36,377 nucleotides of DNA from Deltaproteobacteria bacterium (lineage in GTDB: Bacteria > Desulfobacterota > Deferrimicrobia > Deferrimicrobiales > Deferrimicrobiaceae). Below are positions 1-7,412 of the stretch, one piece after another (within the stretch, counting starts at the first letter, position 1; each line of letters opens with the position of its first letter). Position numbers and translations under genes: made by a program. Under the pieces are notes generated by a model that worked only from the letters and a program-made list of their open reading frames with translations, was not told the DNA's origin and searched no databases. The DNA lies in assembly GCA_025356865.1 (NCBI GenBank), contig JANXQJ010000037.1, positions 1 through 36,377 on the forward strand, written 5' to 3'.

Positions 1-588
1 TTCAAGCCGGTCGGCGTCTCCCGCCGCCTCGTGATCCGCCCCTCTTGGGAATCCTACGAAGCGCAAAGCGGCGAGACGATCCTCATCATCGATCCCGGCC
101 AGGCGTTCGGCACCGGGACGCACGAGACCACGCAGATGTGCCTCCAGATCATCGACGACCTCTATGCGTCCGAACCGCACCCGCGCCACGTGCTCGACGT
201 CGGCACCGGCACCGGCATCCTCGGGATCGCGACCGCGAAACTGGGCGCCACCGAGGTGCTCGGCCTCGACAACGACCCGCTCGCCGTCGAGGTGTGCAAC
301 GAAAACGCATCGGTGAACGGTGTCGCGAACATCTTCCGCGCCACGGACACGCCGGTCGAAAAGGCGGTCGGCACGTTCGACCTCGTCATCGCCAACATCA
401 TCGCCGAGATCCTGACCGACATGAAAGGCTCGCTCCTCGCCCGCCTGGCGCCCGGCGGCCGGATCCTGCTCTCCGGCATCCTCGACGAAAAGGCCGGCTG
501 GGTCCGCGAAGAGTTCGAGGCCGAAGGGGCGAAGCTGATCGAGGAACGGCGCTCCGGACAGTGGGCGGCGCTCCTCCTCTCGAGATAA
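1..588 (+). CDS. prmA: Ribosomal protein L11 methyltransferase (PrmA), 5' truncated by window edge
   Basis: S-adenosylmethionine-dependent enzyme that methylates ribosomal protein L11 in the cytoplasm. The open frame runs in from base 1 (FKPVGVSRRL... before the GTG at 31), so that GTG is not the real start; the N-terminal substrate-recognition domain lies upstream of the window. Visible family motifs in order are GQAFGTGTHETT (PrmA signature), DVGTGTGILGIA (SAM-binding motif I), a D-N-D-P motif II region, and DLVIANIIAEIL (motif IV, the NxxA type used by PrmA). Stop is TAA at 586-588. rsmE follows after 17 bases, the common prmA-rsmE pairing. The family assignment is secure; only the missing 5' end limits it. 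Confidence 0.95.
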   Translation, partial: FKPVGVSRRLVIRPSWESYEAQSGETILIIDPGQAFGTGTHETTQMCLQIIDDLYASEPHPRHVLDVGTGTGILGIATAKLGATEVLGLDNDPLAVEVCNENASVNGVANIFRATDTPVEKAVGTFDLVIANIIAEILTDMKGSLLARLAPGGRILLSGILDEKAGWVREEFEAEGAKLIEERRSGQWAALLLSR

Positions 589-605
589 CCTCCGGGACCC
601 CGCCC

Positions 606-1340
606 GTGCCCACCTTTTTCGTCGACCGGAAAAACATCTCCGAGGACACCGCGATCCTGACCGGAACCGAAGCGGGGCACATGCTCAAGTCGCTCCGGCT
701 CCGCGCGGGCGACGAGTTCCAATCCTTCGACGAAGACGGCACCCGCTACCGGATGCGGATACTCGAAGCGACCTCCGGCTCGATCCGGGCCGGGATCCTC
801 GAAACCTCGCCCCCGGAAGCAGGCCCAGCCGTTCCCGTGACGCTGATGGTCGGCATGCCCAAGGCCGACAAGATGGACTTCATCCTCGAGAAGGCGACCG
901 AGCTGGGCTGCTCCCGCGTCGTCGTCTTCCGCTCGTCCCGCACGATCCCCCGCCTCGACGCCCAGGACGCCAAAAAACGGATGCTGCGCTGGGAGCGTGT
1001 CGCCTTTGCGGCCGCCAAGCAGTGCGGTTCCGGGCGCGTTCCGCAAATCGAGGGGATTCTTCCCTACGCCGAAGCGCTCCGGATCGGATCGGAGTGCGAC
1101 GGACGCGTCGTCTTCTACGAAGGCGTCGGATCGTTCGGGCTCAAGAAGGTGCTCGGCGGCATGCGCGCGCCGAAGCGCGTCGCGCTGCTGGTCGGCCCCG
1201 AGGGCGGATTTTCGGAAGACGAGGTGCGGGAAGCGGAGAGCGCCGGATTCGTCCGGGCCGGGCTCGGTTCCCGGATCCTGCGCGTCGAGACCGCCGCCGT
1301 CGCGGTGCTGGGCATGGTAACATACGAGTTCGAAAACTAG
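606..1340 (+). CDS. rsmE: 16S rRNA m3U1498 methyltransferase (RsmE)
   Basis: SPOUT-family RNA methyltransferase that forms 3-methyluridine at position 1498 of 16S rRNA. The protein has 244 aa, the normal family length. It opens with PTFFVDRKNI and a PUA-like RNA-binding N-terminal domain. It has the family's KADKMDFILEKATELGC segment, then the trefoil-knot SAM site GPEGGFSEDEV (about residues 197-207) and ILRVETAAVAVLG (about 224-236). I chose the GTG at 606 because homologues start directly before the FxVD-like segment and it sits 17 bases after the prmA stop; the Shine-Dalgarno is poor, which suggests coupling to prmA translation. The frame is open further upstream only as a shadow of prmA. 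The stop codon TAG directly abuts the repeat element at 1341. Confidence 0.93.
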   Translation: MPTFFVDRKNISEDTAILTGTEAGHMLKSLRLRAGDEFQSFDEDGTRYRMRILEATSGSIRAGILETSPPEAGPAVPVTLMVGMPKADKMDFILEKATELGCSRVVVFRSSRTIPRLDAQDAKKRMLRWERVAFAAAKQCGSGRVPQIEGILPYAEALRIGSECDGRVVFYEGVGSFGLKKVLGGMRAPKRVALLVGPEGGFSEDEVREAESAGFVRAGLGSRILRVETAAVAVLGMVTYEFEN

Positions 1341-1518
1341 GCCCGCAGTTCCCGCCACGATCCGTAGCGAGGTGGTGGAGACGGGCGTAGTTGCAAGACG
1401 CACGACGGGCGGACGACGCAGGCGTAGTTGAAACTACGTCGAGGAGACCGACCGAGAGCAACGCAGCAAATATGCCTGTATCCGGCGCCGTAGCAGGAAG
1501 GTGGCGGGAACTGCGGGC
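1341..1518. repeat. 178-bp non-coding repeat element with perfect 18-bp terminal inverted repeats (copy 1)
   Basis: The outer arms are 1341-1358 (gcccgcagttcccgccac) and 1501-1518, its exact reverse complement. Inside, at 1422-1437, is a second dyad, cgtagtt-ga-aactacg. Bases 1415-1446 match 36315-36346 at the other end of the window with one mismatch in 32, and the left arm region matches copy 2 more loosely in the same register. The left end starts immediately after the rsmE stop codon; the right arm ends 21 bases before the start of the RDD gene. I see no credible coding potential and no clear target-site duplication. It may act as an RNA hairpin (terminator or 3'-end stabiliser) or be a MITE/REP-like mobile repeat; which one is not decidable from this window. 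Confidence 0.85.
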
Positions 1519-1539
1519 CCAATGAAGGGCGAAATCGCC

Positions 1540-2232
1540 ATGCACCAAAACGGCTACGCGGGGTTCTGGGTCAGGGCTGCCGCGCGCATCATCGACATCT
1601 TCGCCATCCTGGTGGTCTACTGGCTTTTCTATCTCGCCAACAAGCTGGGGGCCGCAATCGGATTCCTTCCGCCGCTCCCCGTCGAGCAGTCGACCTCGGG
1701 AGAAGGGTTCGCCTCCATCATCAACATCATCCGCGGCCTCTTCGTCCTCGGGTTCATCCCCTTCTATTTCGTCTGGCTTCACGGCACCTACGGACAGACC
1801 TTCGGCAAGATGGCGATGGGCGTCAAGGTCGTCAACCTCGACGGTTCCCGGCTGAACTACTGGCAGGCATTCCGGCGCTGGATGGTCGAGATCGTCTTCG
1901 GTTCCGTGCTCGGGGCCTTCCTGCTCGTGACGCTCGGGCTCCTGTGGATGATCCTCAACTTCGTCCTGGGGAAAATCGCCTCCTTCATTTCCATCGTCCG
2001 GTACCTGCAGGACGCCTTCGAGTGGGTCATCGGGCTCGCAATCATCCTGCTCGCCCCCATCCCGATCGCCATCATGTACGCGCCGGCGGCGTTCGACCTC
2101 CGGAAGCAGGGGTTGCACGACCGGATCTGCCACACCCTGGTCGTCCGCCACGAACGATCCCTGGCCGGTCCGATCCCGACCACCGAATCGGCCCACGCTC
2201 TGCTTGACAAGGACACTGAGGGCACCCTATAA
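1540..2232 (+). CDS. RDD family membrane protein
   Basis: Integral membrane protein of 230 aa with the RDD-domain pattern: an Arg/Asp-containing first helix (WVRAAARIIDIFAI, residues 10-23), a GQTFGKMAMGVKVV segment after the second membrane pass, and a C-terminal RKQGLHDRICHTLVV segment. This last element, with its conserved LHD, is typical of the family. About four hydrophobic stretches are visible. The function of RDD proteins is generally unresolved (some have been linked to ion or antiport activity). Start chosen at ATG 1540, which has aagggc 9 bases upstream; ATG 1522 and GTG 1501 are in frame but the latter lies inside the repeat arm. The last codons contain the tRNA promoter, with the -10 box overlapping the stop. 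Confidence 0.85.
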   Translation: MHQNGYAGFWVRAAARIIDIFAILVVYWLFYLANKLGAAIGFLPPLPVEQSTSGEGFASIINIIRGLFVLGFIPFYFVWLHGTYGQTFGKMAMGVKVVNLDGSRLNYWQAFRRWMVEIVFGSVLGAFLLVTLGLLWMILNFVLGKIASFISIVRYLQDAFEWVIGLAIILLAPIPIAIMYAPAAFDLRKQGLHDRICHTLVVRHERSLAGPIPTTESAHALLDKDTEGTL

Positions 2233-2233
2233 T
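2204..2233 (+). promoter_or_regulatory. Consensus sigma-70 promoter for tRNA-Phe
   Basis: TTGACA at 2204-2209 and TATAAT at 2228-2233, both perfect consensus hexamers, with an 18-base spacer. The -10 box lies over the TAA stop of the RDD gene (2230-2232). The predicted transcription start is about 2240, some 12 bases before the mature tRNA 5' end. Confidence 0.88.
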
Positions 2234-2251
2234 CCTAAATTCTTCGCAGGT

Positions 2252-2327
<76 letters not shown>

Positions 2328-2338
2328 TTGACTTCACA

Positions 2339-2374
2339 AGGGATTCCCGGCAATAACCGGGAGTCCCTTTTTTT
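2339..2374 (+). terminator. Rho-independent terminator of tRNA-Phe
   Basis: The stem agggattcccgg / ccgggagtccct (12 bp with one mismatch) has loop caataa and is followed by seven T (2368-2374). It begins 11 bases after the CCA end and is the strongest intrinsic terminator in the window. Confidence 0.93.
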
Positions 2375-2403
2375 GCGCCGGATCCGATGCCATGCTTCAG
2401 CAT

Positions 2404-2431
2404 TAAAGTTTGCCGCTCCGCAGGCCGATAA
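2404..2431 (+). promoter_or_regulatory. Probable sigma-28 (FliA-type) promoter of the chemoreceptor gene
   Basis: TAAAGTTT at 2404-2411 and GCCGATAA at 2424-2431 are both exact copies of the classic flagellar/chemotaxis sigma-28 boxes. The spacer is 12 bases instead of the usual 11. The sites end 44 bases before the MCP start, the expected position. Boxes are seen directly; the functional assignment rests on the known sigma-28 consensus. Confidence 0.75.
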
Positions 2432-2475
2432 ATCGAGAAGGGTGAAATCAGATCGACTGGCAAAGGGGTGACGAC

Positions 2476-4089
2476 TTGCCGCAGATAAAACGATACTGGA
2501 ACCGGCTTGCGACCCGGCAGATGGCGGCCTCCGCTTCCCTGATCGTGGCCATCACCATCTTCCTTTCCCTTTTCACCTACGACCAGGCGCAAAAAACGCT
2601 CGTAGAGTCCATTCGGGACCGCGGGCGCACCCTGCTGACCGCGTTCGACGCCGACGCGTCCGACAAGATCGCCGAGGGCGACCGGGCCTATCTCTCCAAA
2701 TACCTGCAGGACCTGAGCTGGCGAGACCCCTCCGTTTCGTACGCGCTCGTCATCAGCGCCGACAACGTCGTGATCGCCCACACCGAAAAGGGGTTGGATG
2801 GAACCGCGTGGCGCCTCCCCAAGGGGGGGTCCAAGGGGACGATGAAGATCATCGAGCGGGTCGTTCCCTGGAAGAAGGGCTTCGTCCTCGAATTCACGAC
2901 GCTCCTCGAAGAGGACGGCAAGCGGCTGGGCGCGCTCCAGCTCGGCATCGACTACACCAAGGCGGCGGCCAGTCTCGGGGCGCTCGCCCGCAAGATCGCG
3001 CTGGCCGGCTTCGTCATGCTCGCCATAGCGTTGCTGATCGCCTCCAAGATGGCACGCCGGATCACGTCCGGGTTATCGCGGCTCTCGGCAACGGCCCGCA
3101 GGATCGCCGACGGCGACCTGACCGTCGAAGTGCTCGAATCCGGCGACAAGATCGAGGAGATCAAGGAACTGGCGCATGCGTTCAACGCCATGACCGGCGG
3201 CCTCCGGGGAATCCTCGACCGGATCGGGCAGAGCAGCAGCCGCCTGGGGTCCTTCGGCGACGACGTGGCGCGGATCATCCGGGACCAGGCCGAGAACACC
3301 TCCCAGCAGGCCACCTCGGTCTCCGAGATCACGGCGACCATGGAAGAGTTGTCCCGGACCTCCCACCAGATCGCCCGGAACGCCGAAGAGGTCATGAAGA
3401 CGGCCACGGACTCGGTCGACGTGGCGCAGGCGGGCACGGAACTCGGGAAAGCGGGCGTTGCGGCCACCGAGAAGCTCAGGAACAAGATCCTCAACATTTC
3501 ATCCAAGACTTCGCTTCTGAACGAGAAGTCGACCGAGATCGAGAAGGTCGTGGGAATGATCAAGGAGATCGCCGGCGAGATCCACCTGCTGGCGCTGAAC
3601 GCGGCCATCGAGTCCGCTGCCGCAGGCGAGCACGGGCGCCGTTTCGCCGTCGTGGCTTCCGAGGTCAGGCGCCTGGCCGAGAAGACGCGGGAATCGACCG
3701 AGATGATCCGGTCGACCGTCACCGAGATCCAGACCGCGTCCCGCGATTCCGCCAAGGTCACCCAGGAGGGGATCCGGGAGATGGAGGACTGGGAGCAGAC
3801 GGTCCAGGCAATCTCCTCGGCGTTCGAGGAAATCATCCGGCGGATCGAGACCACGTCGGAGGTCAGTTCGCAGATCTCGATGGCGACGAACCAGCAGACC
3901 AGCGCCAACGAGCAGGTGGTGCTGTCGATGCACCACGTGGCCGAAACGGCGCAGGCGTCGGTCGAGGGGATGAATGGACTGGCCGCCTCTTCGGGCGAAT
4001 TGTCCCAGTTGATCGAAGGGTTGTGCCAGGAAGCAGCGGCGTTCCGGCAAAAGGCGGATCAGGCCGGACCGGTCTCGACCAGGAAATAG
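2476..4089 (+). CDS. Methyl-accepting chemotaxis protein (transmembrane chemoreceptor)
   Basis: Inner-membrane chemoreceptor that would signal to CheA/CheW. The protein has 537 aa. TM1 lies at about residues 16-35, followed by a periplasmic sensor domain of about 135 aa (single Cache-like, unassigned ligand), TM2 at about 175-194, a HAMP domain to about 247, then a long helical signalling domain. The CheA/CheW-binding hairpin tip is at about 367-407 (HLLALNAAIESAAAGEHGRR then FAVVASEVRRLAEKT); the usual Q-T-N before LLALN is E-I-H here. I see no C-terminal CheR-docking pentapeptide. Start is a TTG at 2476 with an aagggg-like Shine-Dalgarno; ATG 2521 is an alternative but would fall inside the start of TM1. 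It is a stand-alone gene under a sigma-28-like promoter; it converges with the next operon. Confidence 0.93.
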   Translation: MPQIKRYWNRLATRQMAASASLIVAITIFLSLFTYDQAQKTLVESIRDRGRTLLTAFDADASDKIAEGDRAYLSKYLQDLSWRDPSVSYALVISADNVVIAHTEKGLDGTAWRLPKGGSKGTMKIIERVVPWKKGFVLEFTTLLEEDGKRLGALQLGIDYTKAAASLGALARKIALAGFVMLAIALLIASKMARRITSGLSRLSATARRIADGDLTVEVLESGDKIEEIKELAHAFNAMTGGLRGILDRIGQSSSRLGSFGDDVARIIRDQAENTSQQATSVSEITATMEELSRTSHQIARNAEEVMKTATDSVDVAQAGTELGKAGVAATEKLRNKILNISSKTSLLNEKSTEIEKVVGMIKEIAGEIHLLALNAAIESAAAGEHGRRFAVVASEVRRLAEKTRESTEMIRSTVTEIQTASRDSAKVTQEGIREMEDWEQTVQAISSAFEEIIRRIETTSEVSSQISMATNQQTSANEQVVLSMHHVAETAQASVEGMNGLAASSGELSQLIEGLCQEAAAFRQKADQAGPVSTRK

Positions 4090-4111
4090 GATCTCCCCGA
4101 CCCGGCCCGGG

Positions 4112-4675
4112 TCAGCGGTATTTCGAAATGTGCCTTGCGATCTCTCCGGCCGCTTTGGCCATTTCGGCAACAGCGCGTTCCGGGTCGCGGTCGAGACCGC
4201 TCTCGGCGCGCACCATCAGTTCCTGGCACGCCTTGCGGTCATCGCGCAACCGGGCGACGAACGCGTTGAATACGTCGGCGAGTATCGCCGCCTGGTCGCC
4301 ATCCCTGAAGAATACGGCGCGGATCGGTTCGCCCGAGATGAAGTTGTCGACGACGCGGTCCATGCGGTAGAGCGGACCCGCCACCTTGTGGATGGCGTAG
4401 ACGCACAACACCACCGTGACGATGCAGACGACCAGCGCATAGACCAGGACCGGAAGCCCGACGATCGGCAGCAGCAGCCACGGCTGGGTGAGGTTCTGCA
4501 GGGCGGCGTAGGCGGAGCCGTAGCCGCCCTCGAGCGGCCGGGAGAAGAGCAGGTACAGGGCACCGAACACGAGTGAGAGCCCCAGCCCGACGGTCAGTGC
4601 CAGCTTGACCAGGAAACGGGTGCCGTATCCCCCTTCGGTGATCCGGACCTTTGCGTTGCCGGCTTCGGCACTCAT
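4112..4675 (-). CDS. HAMP-like two-TM membrane protein, third gene of the tetrahaem cytochrome operon
   Basis: The protein has 187 aa with two hydrophobic segments (about residues 19-40 and 60-90). The second is followed by KVAGPLYRMDRVVDNFISGE, which resembles the AS1 helix of a HAMP linker, and by a helical tail. There is no kinase, MCP hairpin or cyclase output domain. Start is the ATG at 4675, which overlaps the upstream stop as ATGA; a longer in-frame ATG at 4714 would reach 39 bases into the neighbour and is less likely. Such output-less HAMP proteins accompany c-type cytochromes in Geobacter-like genomes (recalled, not checked), where a role in anchoring or quinol-side electron transfer is conceivable but unproven. 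Confidence 0.75.
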   Translation of the reverse strand: MSAEAGNAKVRITEGGYGTRFLVKLALTVGLGLSLVFGALYLLFSRPLEGGYGSAYAALQNLTQPWLLLPIVGLPVLVYALVVCIVTVVLCVYAIHKVAGPLYRMDRVVDNFISGEPIRAVFFRDGDQAAILADVFNAFVARLRDDRKACQELMVRAESGLDRDPERAVAEMAKAAGEIARHISKYR

Positions 4676-5226
4676 GGCGCCAACCTCCCCAGTTTTTCTT
4701 TCAGCGCATCCCACCGGCTCCGGAATTCGGCATCGGCCAGTTTGCCCGATTCGAGCGCGGCCGCGTCGGCGCGGATTTCGTTGACGAGCACGAGCGTCTT
4801 GCCCCGGATCCCGTCCAGCCGGTCACCGAAGACACCGACCTCGGCGGGCCCGGGCGCCGCGGTCGGCGTCGACAGGTCGCCTTCGGCCGACTTGAGCAGT
4901 ATCTCGACCAGCCGGAGAATGCCCGCGTGTATCCGCCGAAGCAGCACGGCGAACAGGATGGACGTCGCGACAAGGAGCCCCCCCGCCATCACGAGCAGGT
5001 CGCGGACGATGACCTTGTAGACGAGCTGGAACGGCGTCAGGTCGTTCGCGAAATGGCCCTGGCTCGTCGCCTCCCGCAGCACGAGCTGGGCGTCCCGAAA
5101 GATCTGGAACGCGAGCAGCGCGCCGCCCAGCAGGATAATCGCGCAGAAAAGCATCGCGACCCGAAGCTGGAAGCGCGGGTTGATGAGGATGATCCGTCGC
5201 ATGTTGTACTGAGGCATGGTGTTCAT
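4672..5226 (-). CDS. HAMP-like two-TM membrane protein, second gene of the tetrahaem cytochrome operon
   Basis: The protein has 184 aa. It starts MNTMPQYNMRRIILINPRFQ, then TM1 (about 23-43), an extracytoplasmic stretch of some 40 residues, TM2 (about 73-96) and a HAMP-like helix containing LRRIHAGILRLVEILLKSAEGDL. As in the next gene, no output domain follows; the protein ends in a helical, charged tail. The start ATG at 5226 overlaps the cytochrome stop (ATGA) and its own stop overlaps the next start in the same way, so the three products are likely made in fixed ratio. It looks like a diverged partner of the gene at 4112-4675, perhaps forming a heteromeric membrane platform for the cytochrome; this is inference. 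Confidence 0.75.
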   Translation of the reverse strand: MNTMPQYNMRRIILINPRFQLRVAMLFCAIILLGGALLAFQIFRDAQLVLREATSQGHFANDLTPFQLVYKVIVRDLLVMAGGLLVATSILFAVLLRRIHAGILRLVEILLKSAEGDLSTPTAAPGPAEVGVFGDRLDGIRGKTLVLVNEIRADAAALESGKLADAEFRSRWDALKEKLGRLAP

Positions 5227-5741
5227 ATTTTTTTGTGGCACCCGTCGCACAGCGCCGCGATCCCGAGGTTCTTGGGATCGGTGCGCCGCAGGTAGAAGGT
5301 TTTATAATAGCGGCCCGCGATGCTGCTCTCGGGCTGCTGGGTCGGCCAGGACTTGTCCTGGGAAAGATACGCCTTCTTGTGGGCAAAGTGGCAGGTGAGA
5401 CACATCATCTTCCCGTCGTCGTTCATCGGAAACTCGTCGGGGACGACCATCTTGCGGCCGTACTTGGCGGCAGGCCGCGAACCCACGGGATGGGTCCGGC
5501 CCAGGTGCTCCTTCGCATGGCAATCGTAGCACAGGGTGTCGGCATCGGCCGCGAAGCGGTCGGCCTCGAACCGGGATCCCGAGTAGACGTGGCAGCGAGG
5601 GCAGAGGTCGGAGCGCTGGAAAGAGGTGTGGGGGTTGGCCCGGGGAAATTCGTCTGCGGCGATCAAAATGAGTGCAGCCAGCCCCAGGAGCGCCAGCGCC
5701 GGGAACAGGTTCCTTTTCACCCGCCTGAGTATCGCAATCAT
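5223..5741 (-). CDS. Membrane-anchored tetrahaem c-type cytochrome
   Basis: The protein has 172 aa with an N-terminal uncleaved-looking anchor (NLFPALALLGLAALILIA, about residues 11-28) and four CxxCH haem-binding motifs: CPRCH, CYDCH, CLTCH and CDGCH, the last just before the C terminus. Further His residues (for example in HAKEHLGRTH and FAHKK) could serve as distal ligands. It would sit in the periplasm, fixed to the inner membrane, and pass electrons between the quinone pool and periplasmic or surface cytochromes. Start ATG 5741 has aaggaa immediately upstream; the frame is open further upstream without conserved features. It is the first gene of an operon with two HAMP-like proteins, divergent from the larger multihaem gene at 5860. 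Confidence 0.9.
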   Translation of the reverse strand: MIAILRRVKRNLFPALALLGLAALILIAADEFPRANPHTSFQRSDLCPRCHVYSGSRFEADRFAADADTLCYDCHAKEHLGRTHPVGSRPAAKYGRKMVVPDEFPMNDDGKMMCLTCHFAHKKAYLSQDKSWPTQQPESSIAGRYYKTFYLRRTDPKNLGIAALCDGCHKKI

Positions 5742-5859
5742 CGATTCCTTTATACATTTTTTGGGGGGCAAATAAAACACCGCTTTTTCCGGTTTGCCGG
5801 CGGCTCCGTCTGGTGTACTCTTTCGAGGAGTGGGGAGACATCGGAGGAACACGATCGAC

Positions 5860-7404
5860 ATGCCGTCCAAGCGCCTCATCTTAACCTTTCTTCTCCTCCT
5901 GTCCGCGCCTCCCGTATTGGCGGGCATCGACAATTCACACCACGACATCCGCCATTACCTGCCCGACAAGGACGCCTGCCTCGTCTGCCACGCCCGGAAA
6001 GACAGCAATTACTACGGGATGCTCGAGAACGACCTGGGCACCTTTGGCGGACAGTGCATTTTCCTGTGCCACTCGGGGAAAGGGATCCTCGCCGAAACCG
6101 AAACGCTGGTCCCCAAGTCCGGCCCCAGCGTCAACATGACGGATTACAGCACCACGCAGACGCCCGACTACACCTCCGTCTTCTTCACGCGTTCACACGG
6201 CCGGTGGCCCGAAAACCTCAAGAGCGGCAGCGGGCGCCCGGCGCCCTGGCCCCCGGCAGGCCTCAGCTGGCCCGCCGTCGCCGCGGGGACGCCGCTCGAG
6301 TGCACCTCCTGCCACTCGGTCCACGACAACAGCTACCCGCCGTTCCTCCTTTCCCCGCTGGCCGCCGAATATCCAGCCCTCGACGGCTTCTGCGACAAGT
6401 GCCACGTCGAGCGGGCGACCGGGAACATGAGCTCCGCTCCCGACGGCAACCATCCGGTCGATTTCATCGTCGACAACGCGATTGCCGCAGTGCGGTCCGA
6501 GAACGGGCGCCGCCCCAGGCGCATCCGGATCCAGACTTACGGCCGCGAGGACGGAACCGGCACCGTCAACGTGTTCGACGTCCCGACCCCGGCCCCGAAA
6601 TCGCTCAACGACAAGAACGTCTCCTGGGATATGGGAGGACATCTGGGTTCAGGTCGCAACGAGGCCATGTCGGCCTGGACGCCCCGGGGAGGGCGCCAGC
6701 AGATGGGCTGCTACACCTGCCACGCCGCCCACCGCCCCAATCTCAACGGCGAGCGGAACCTCAACGTCGTCAAGACCATCGACGCCGACGGCGGCTGGAA
6801 CCCGATCTGCGTGGGCTGCCACGGGGCGGCCATCTCCCTCAAGGGAGACCGCGAAGAGTGGAACGTGGGGATGACCCCGTGGGGGCACCCGTCGGGCGCC
6901 AATACCGCCAGGGACAAGAACGAGCAGTACACGACGTCGGCCGGCAACTTCAAGTTCAAGATTGCGCAGATCAGCTACCTCAGCCGCCAGGCGGGCAACC
7001 AGTTCGGCACCAACGGAGAACTGCTCTGCACGACCTGCCACCGGGTCCATTTCGGCGTCGCAGGCAGCAAGGGGCTGGTGGACATCGGTCAGCGCGGCAA
7101 GTCGATCTGCAAGAAGTGTCACAACGGCATCGGCATCCCGAACGAGACCGACTGGTCCAAGGGCGGCACCGTAGCGACCGGACACAACCAGGTCAACTCG
7201 CACCATGTGACGACGCCCGCCCCGGTCAAGATTTCCTCATCGACCACCAACGAGCCCCACCTGAAGACCAACGAGACGCCGCCGACCAAACTCCACATCC
7301 AGATGCCGACATGGGCCAATCCGACGACCGGCCTCGGGGATCTCACGACCAGCATGGACTGCCCCGATTGCCACGTCTTCGGCGGCACCGCCCACAACTG
7401 GTGA
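5860..7404 (+). CDS. Secreted multihaem c-type cytochrome (8 CxxCH plus one CxxxCH)
   Basis: The protein has 514 aa with a clear signal peptide (RLILTFLLLLSAPPVLAG). Haem motifs in order are CLVCH, CIFLCH (three residues between the Cys), CTSCH, CDKCH, CYTCH, CVGCH, CTTCH, CKKCH and CPDCH, giving up to nine haems. Several continue as CxxCHxxH (CTSCHSVH, CYTCHAAH, CTTCHRVH), the doubled-CXXCH pattern. Between the motifs are long Gly/Asn-rich stretches typical of extracytoplasmic cytochromes. Start ATG 5860 has ggagga 11 bases upstream. The downstream gene begins within 8 bases and encodes a propeller protein, so the two are probably co-expressed. It likely acts in periplasmic or extracellular electron transfer; the partner is unknown. 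Confidence 0.9.
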   Translation: MPSKRLILTFLLLLSAPPVLAGIDNSHHDIRHYLPDKDACLVCHARKDSNYYGMLENDLGTFGGQCIFLCHSGKGILAETETLVPKSGPSVNMTDYSTTQTPDYTSVFFTRSHGRWPENLKSGSGRPAPWPPAGLSWPAVAAGTPLECTSCHSVHDNSYPPFLLSPLAAEYPALDGFCDKCHVERATGNMSSAPDGNHPVDFIVDNAIAAVRSENGRRPRRIRIQTYGREDGTGTVNVFDVPTPAPKSLNDKNVSWDMGGHLGSGRNEAMSAWTPRGGRQQMGCYTCHAAHRPNLNGERNLNVVKTIDADGGWNPICVGCHGAAISLKGDREEWNVGMTPWGHPSGANTARDKNEQYTTSAGNFKFKIAQISYLSRQAGNQFGTNGELLCTTCHRVHFGVAGSKGLVDIGQRGKSICKKCHNGIGIPNETDWSKGGTVATGHNQVNSHHVTTPAPVKISSSTTNEPHLKTNETPPTKLHIQMPTWANPTTGLGDLTTSMDCPDCHVFGGTAHNW

Positions 7405-7412
7405 GAAACCCG

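Noticed and set aside
162-1403. Long minus-strand frame across prmA and rsmE
   Set aside because: It is a shadow of two well-conserved plus-strand genes, low-complexity and rich in Arg/Gly/Asp.
1341-1518. Repeat element as a CRISPR array or tRNA-like gene
   Set aside because: There is no direct-repeat/spacer periodicity and no cloverleaf; the structure is a single inverted-repeat unit.
4099-4113. 15-bp palindrome gacccggcccgggtc between MCP and the HAMP gene, as terminator
   Set aside because: It has a one-base loop and no T-tract; possible but not supported as an intrinsic terminator.
5235-7412. N-terminal extension of the NHL protein frame
   Set aside because: The frame is open across the cytochrome gene by chance; signal peptide and spacing place the start at 7413.
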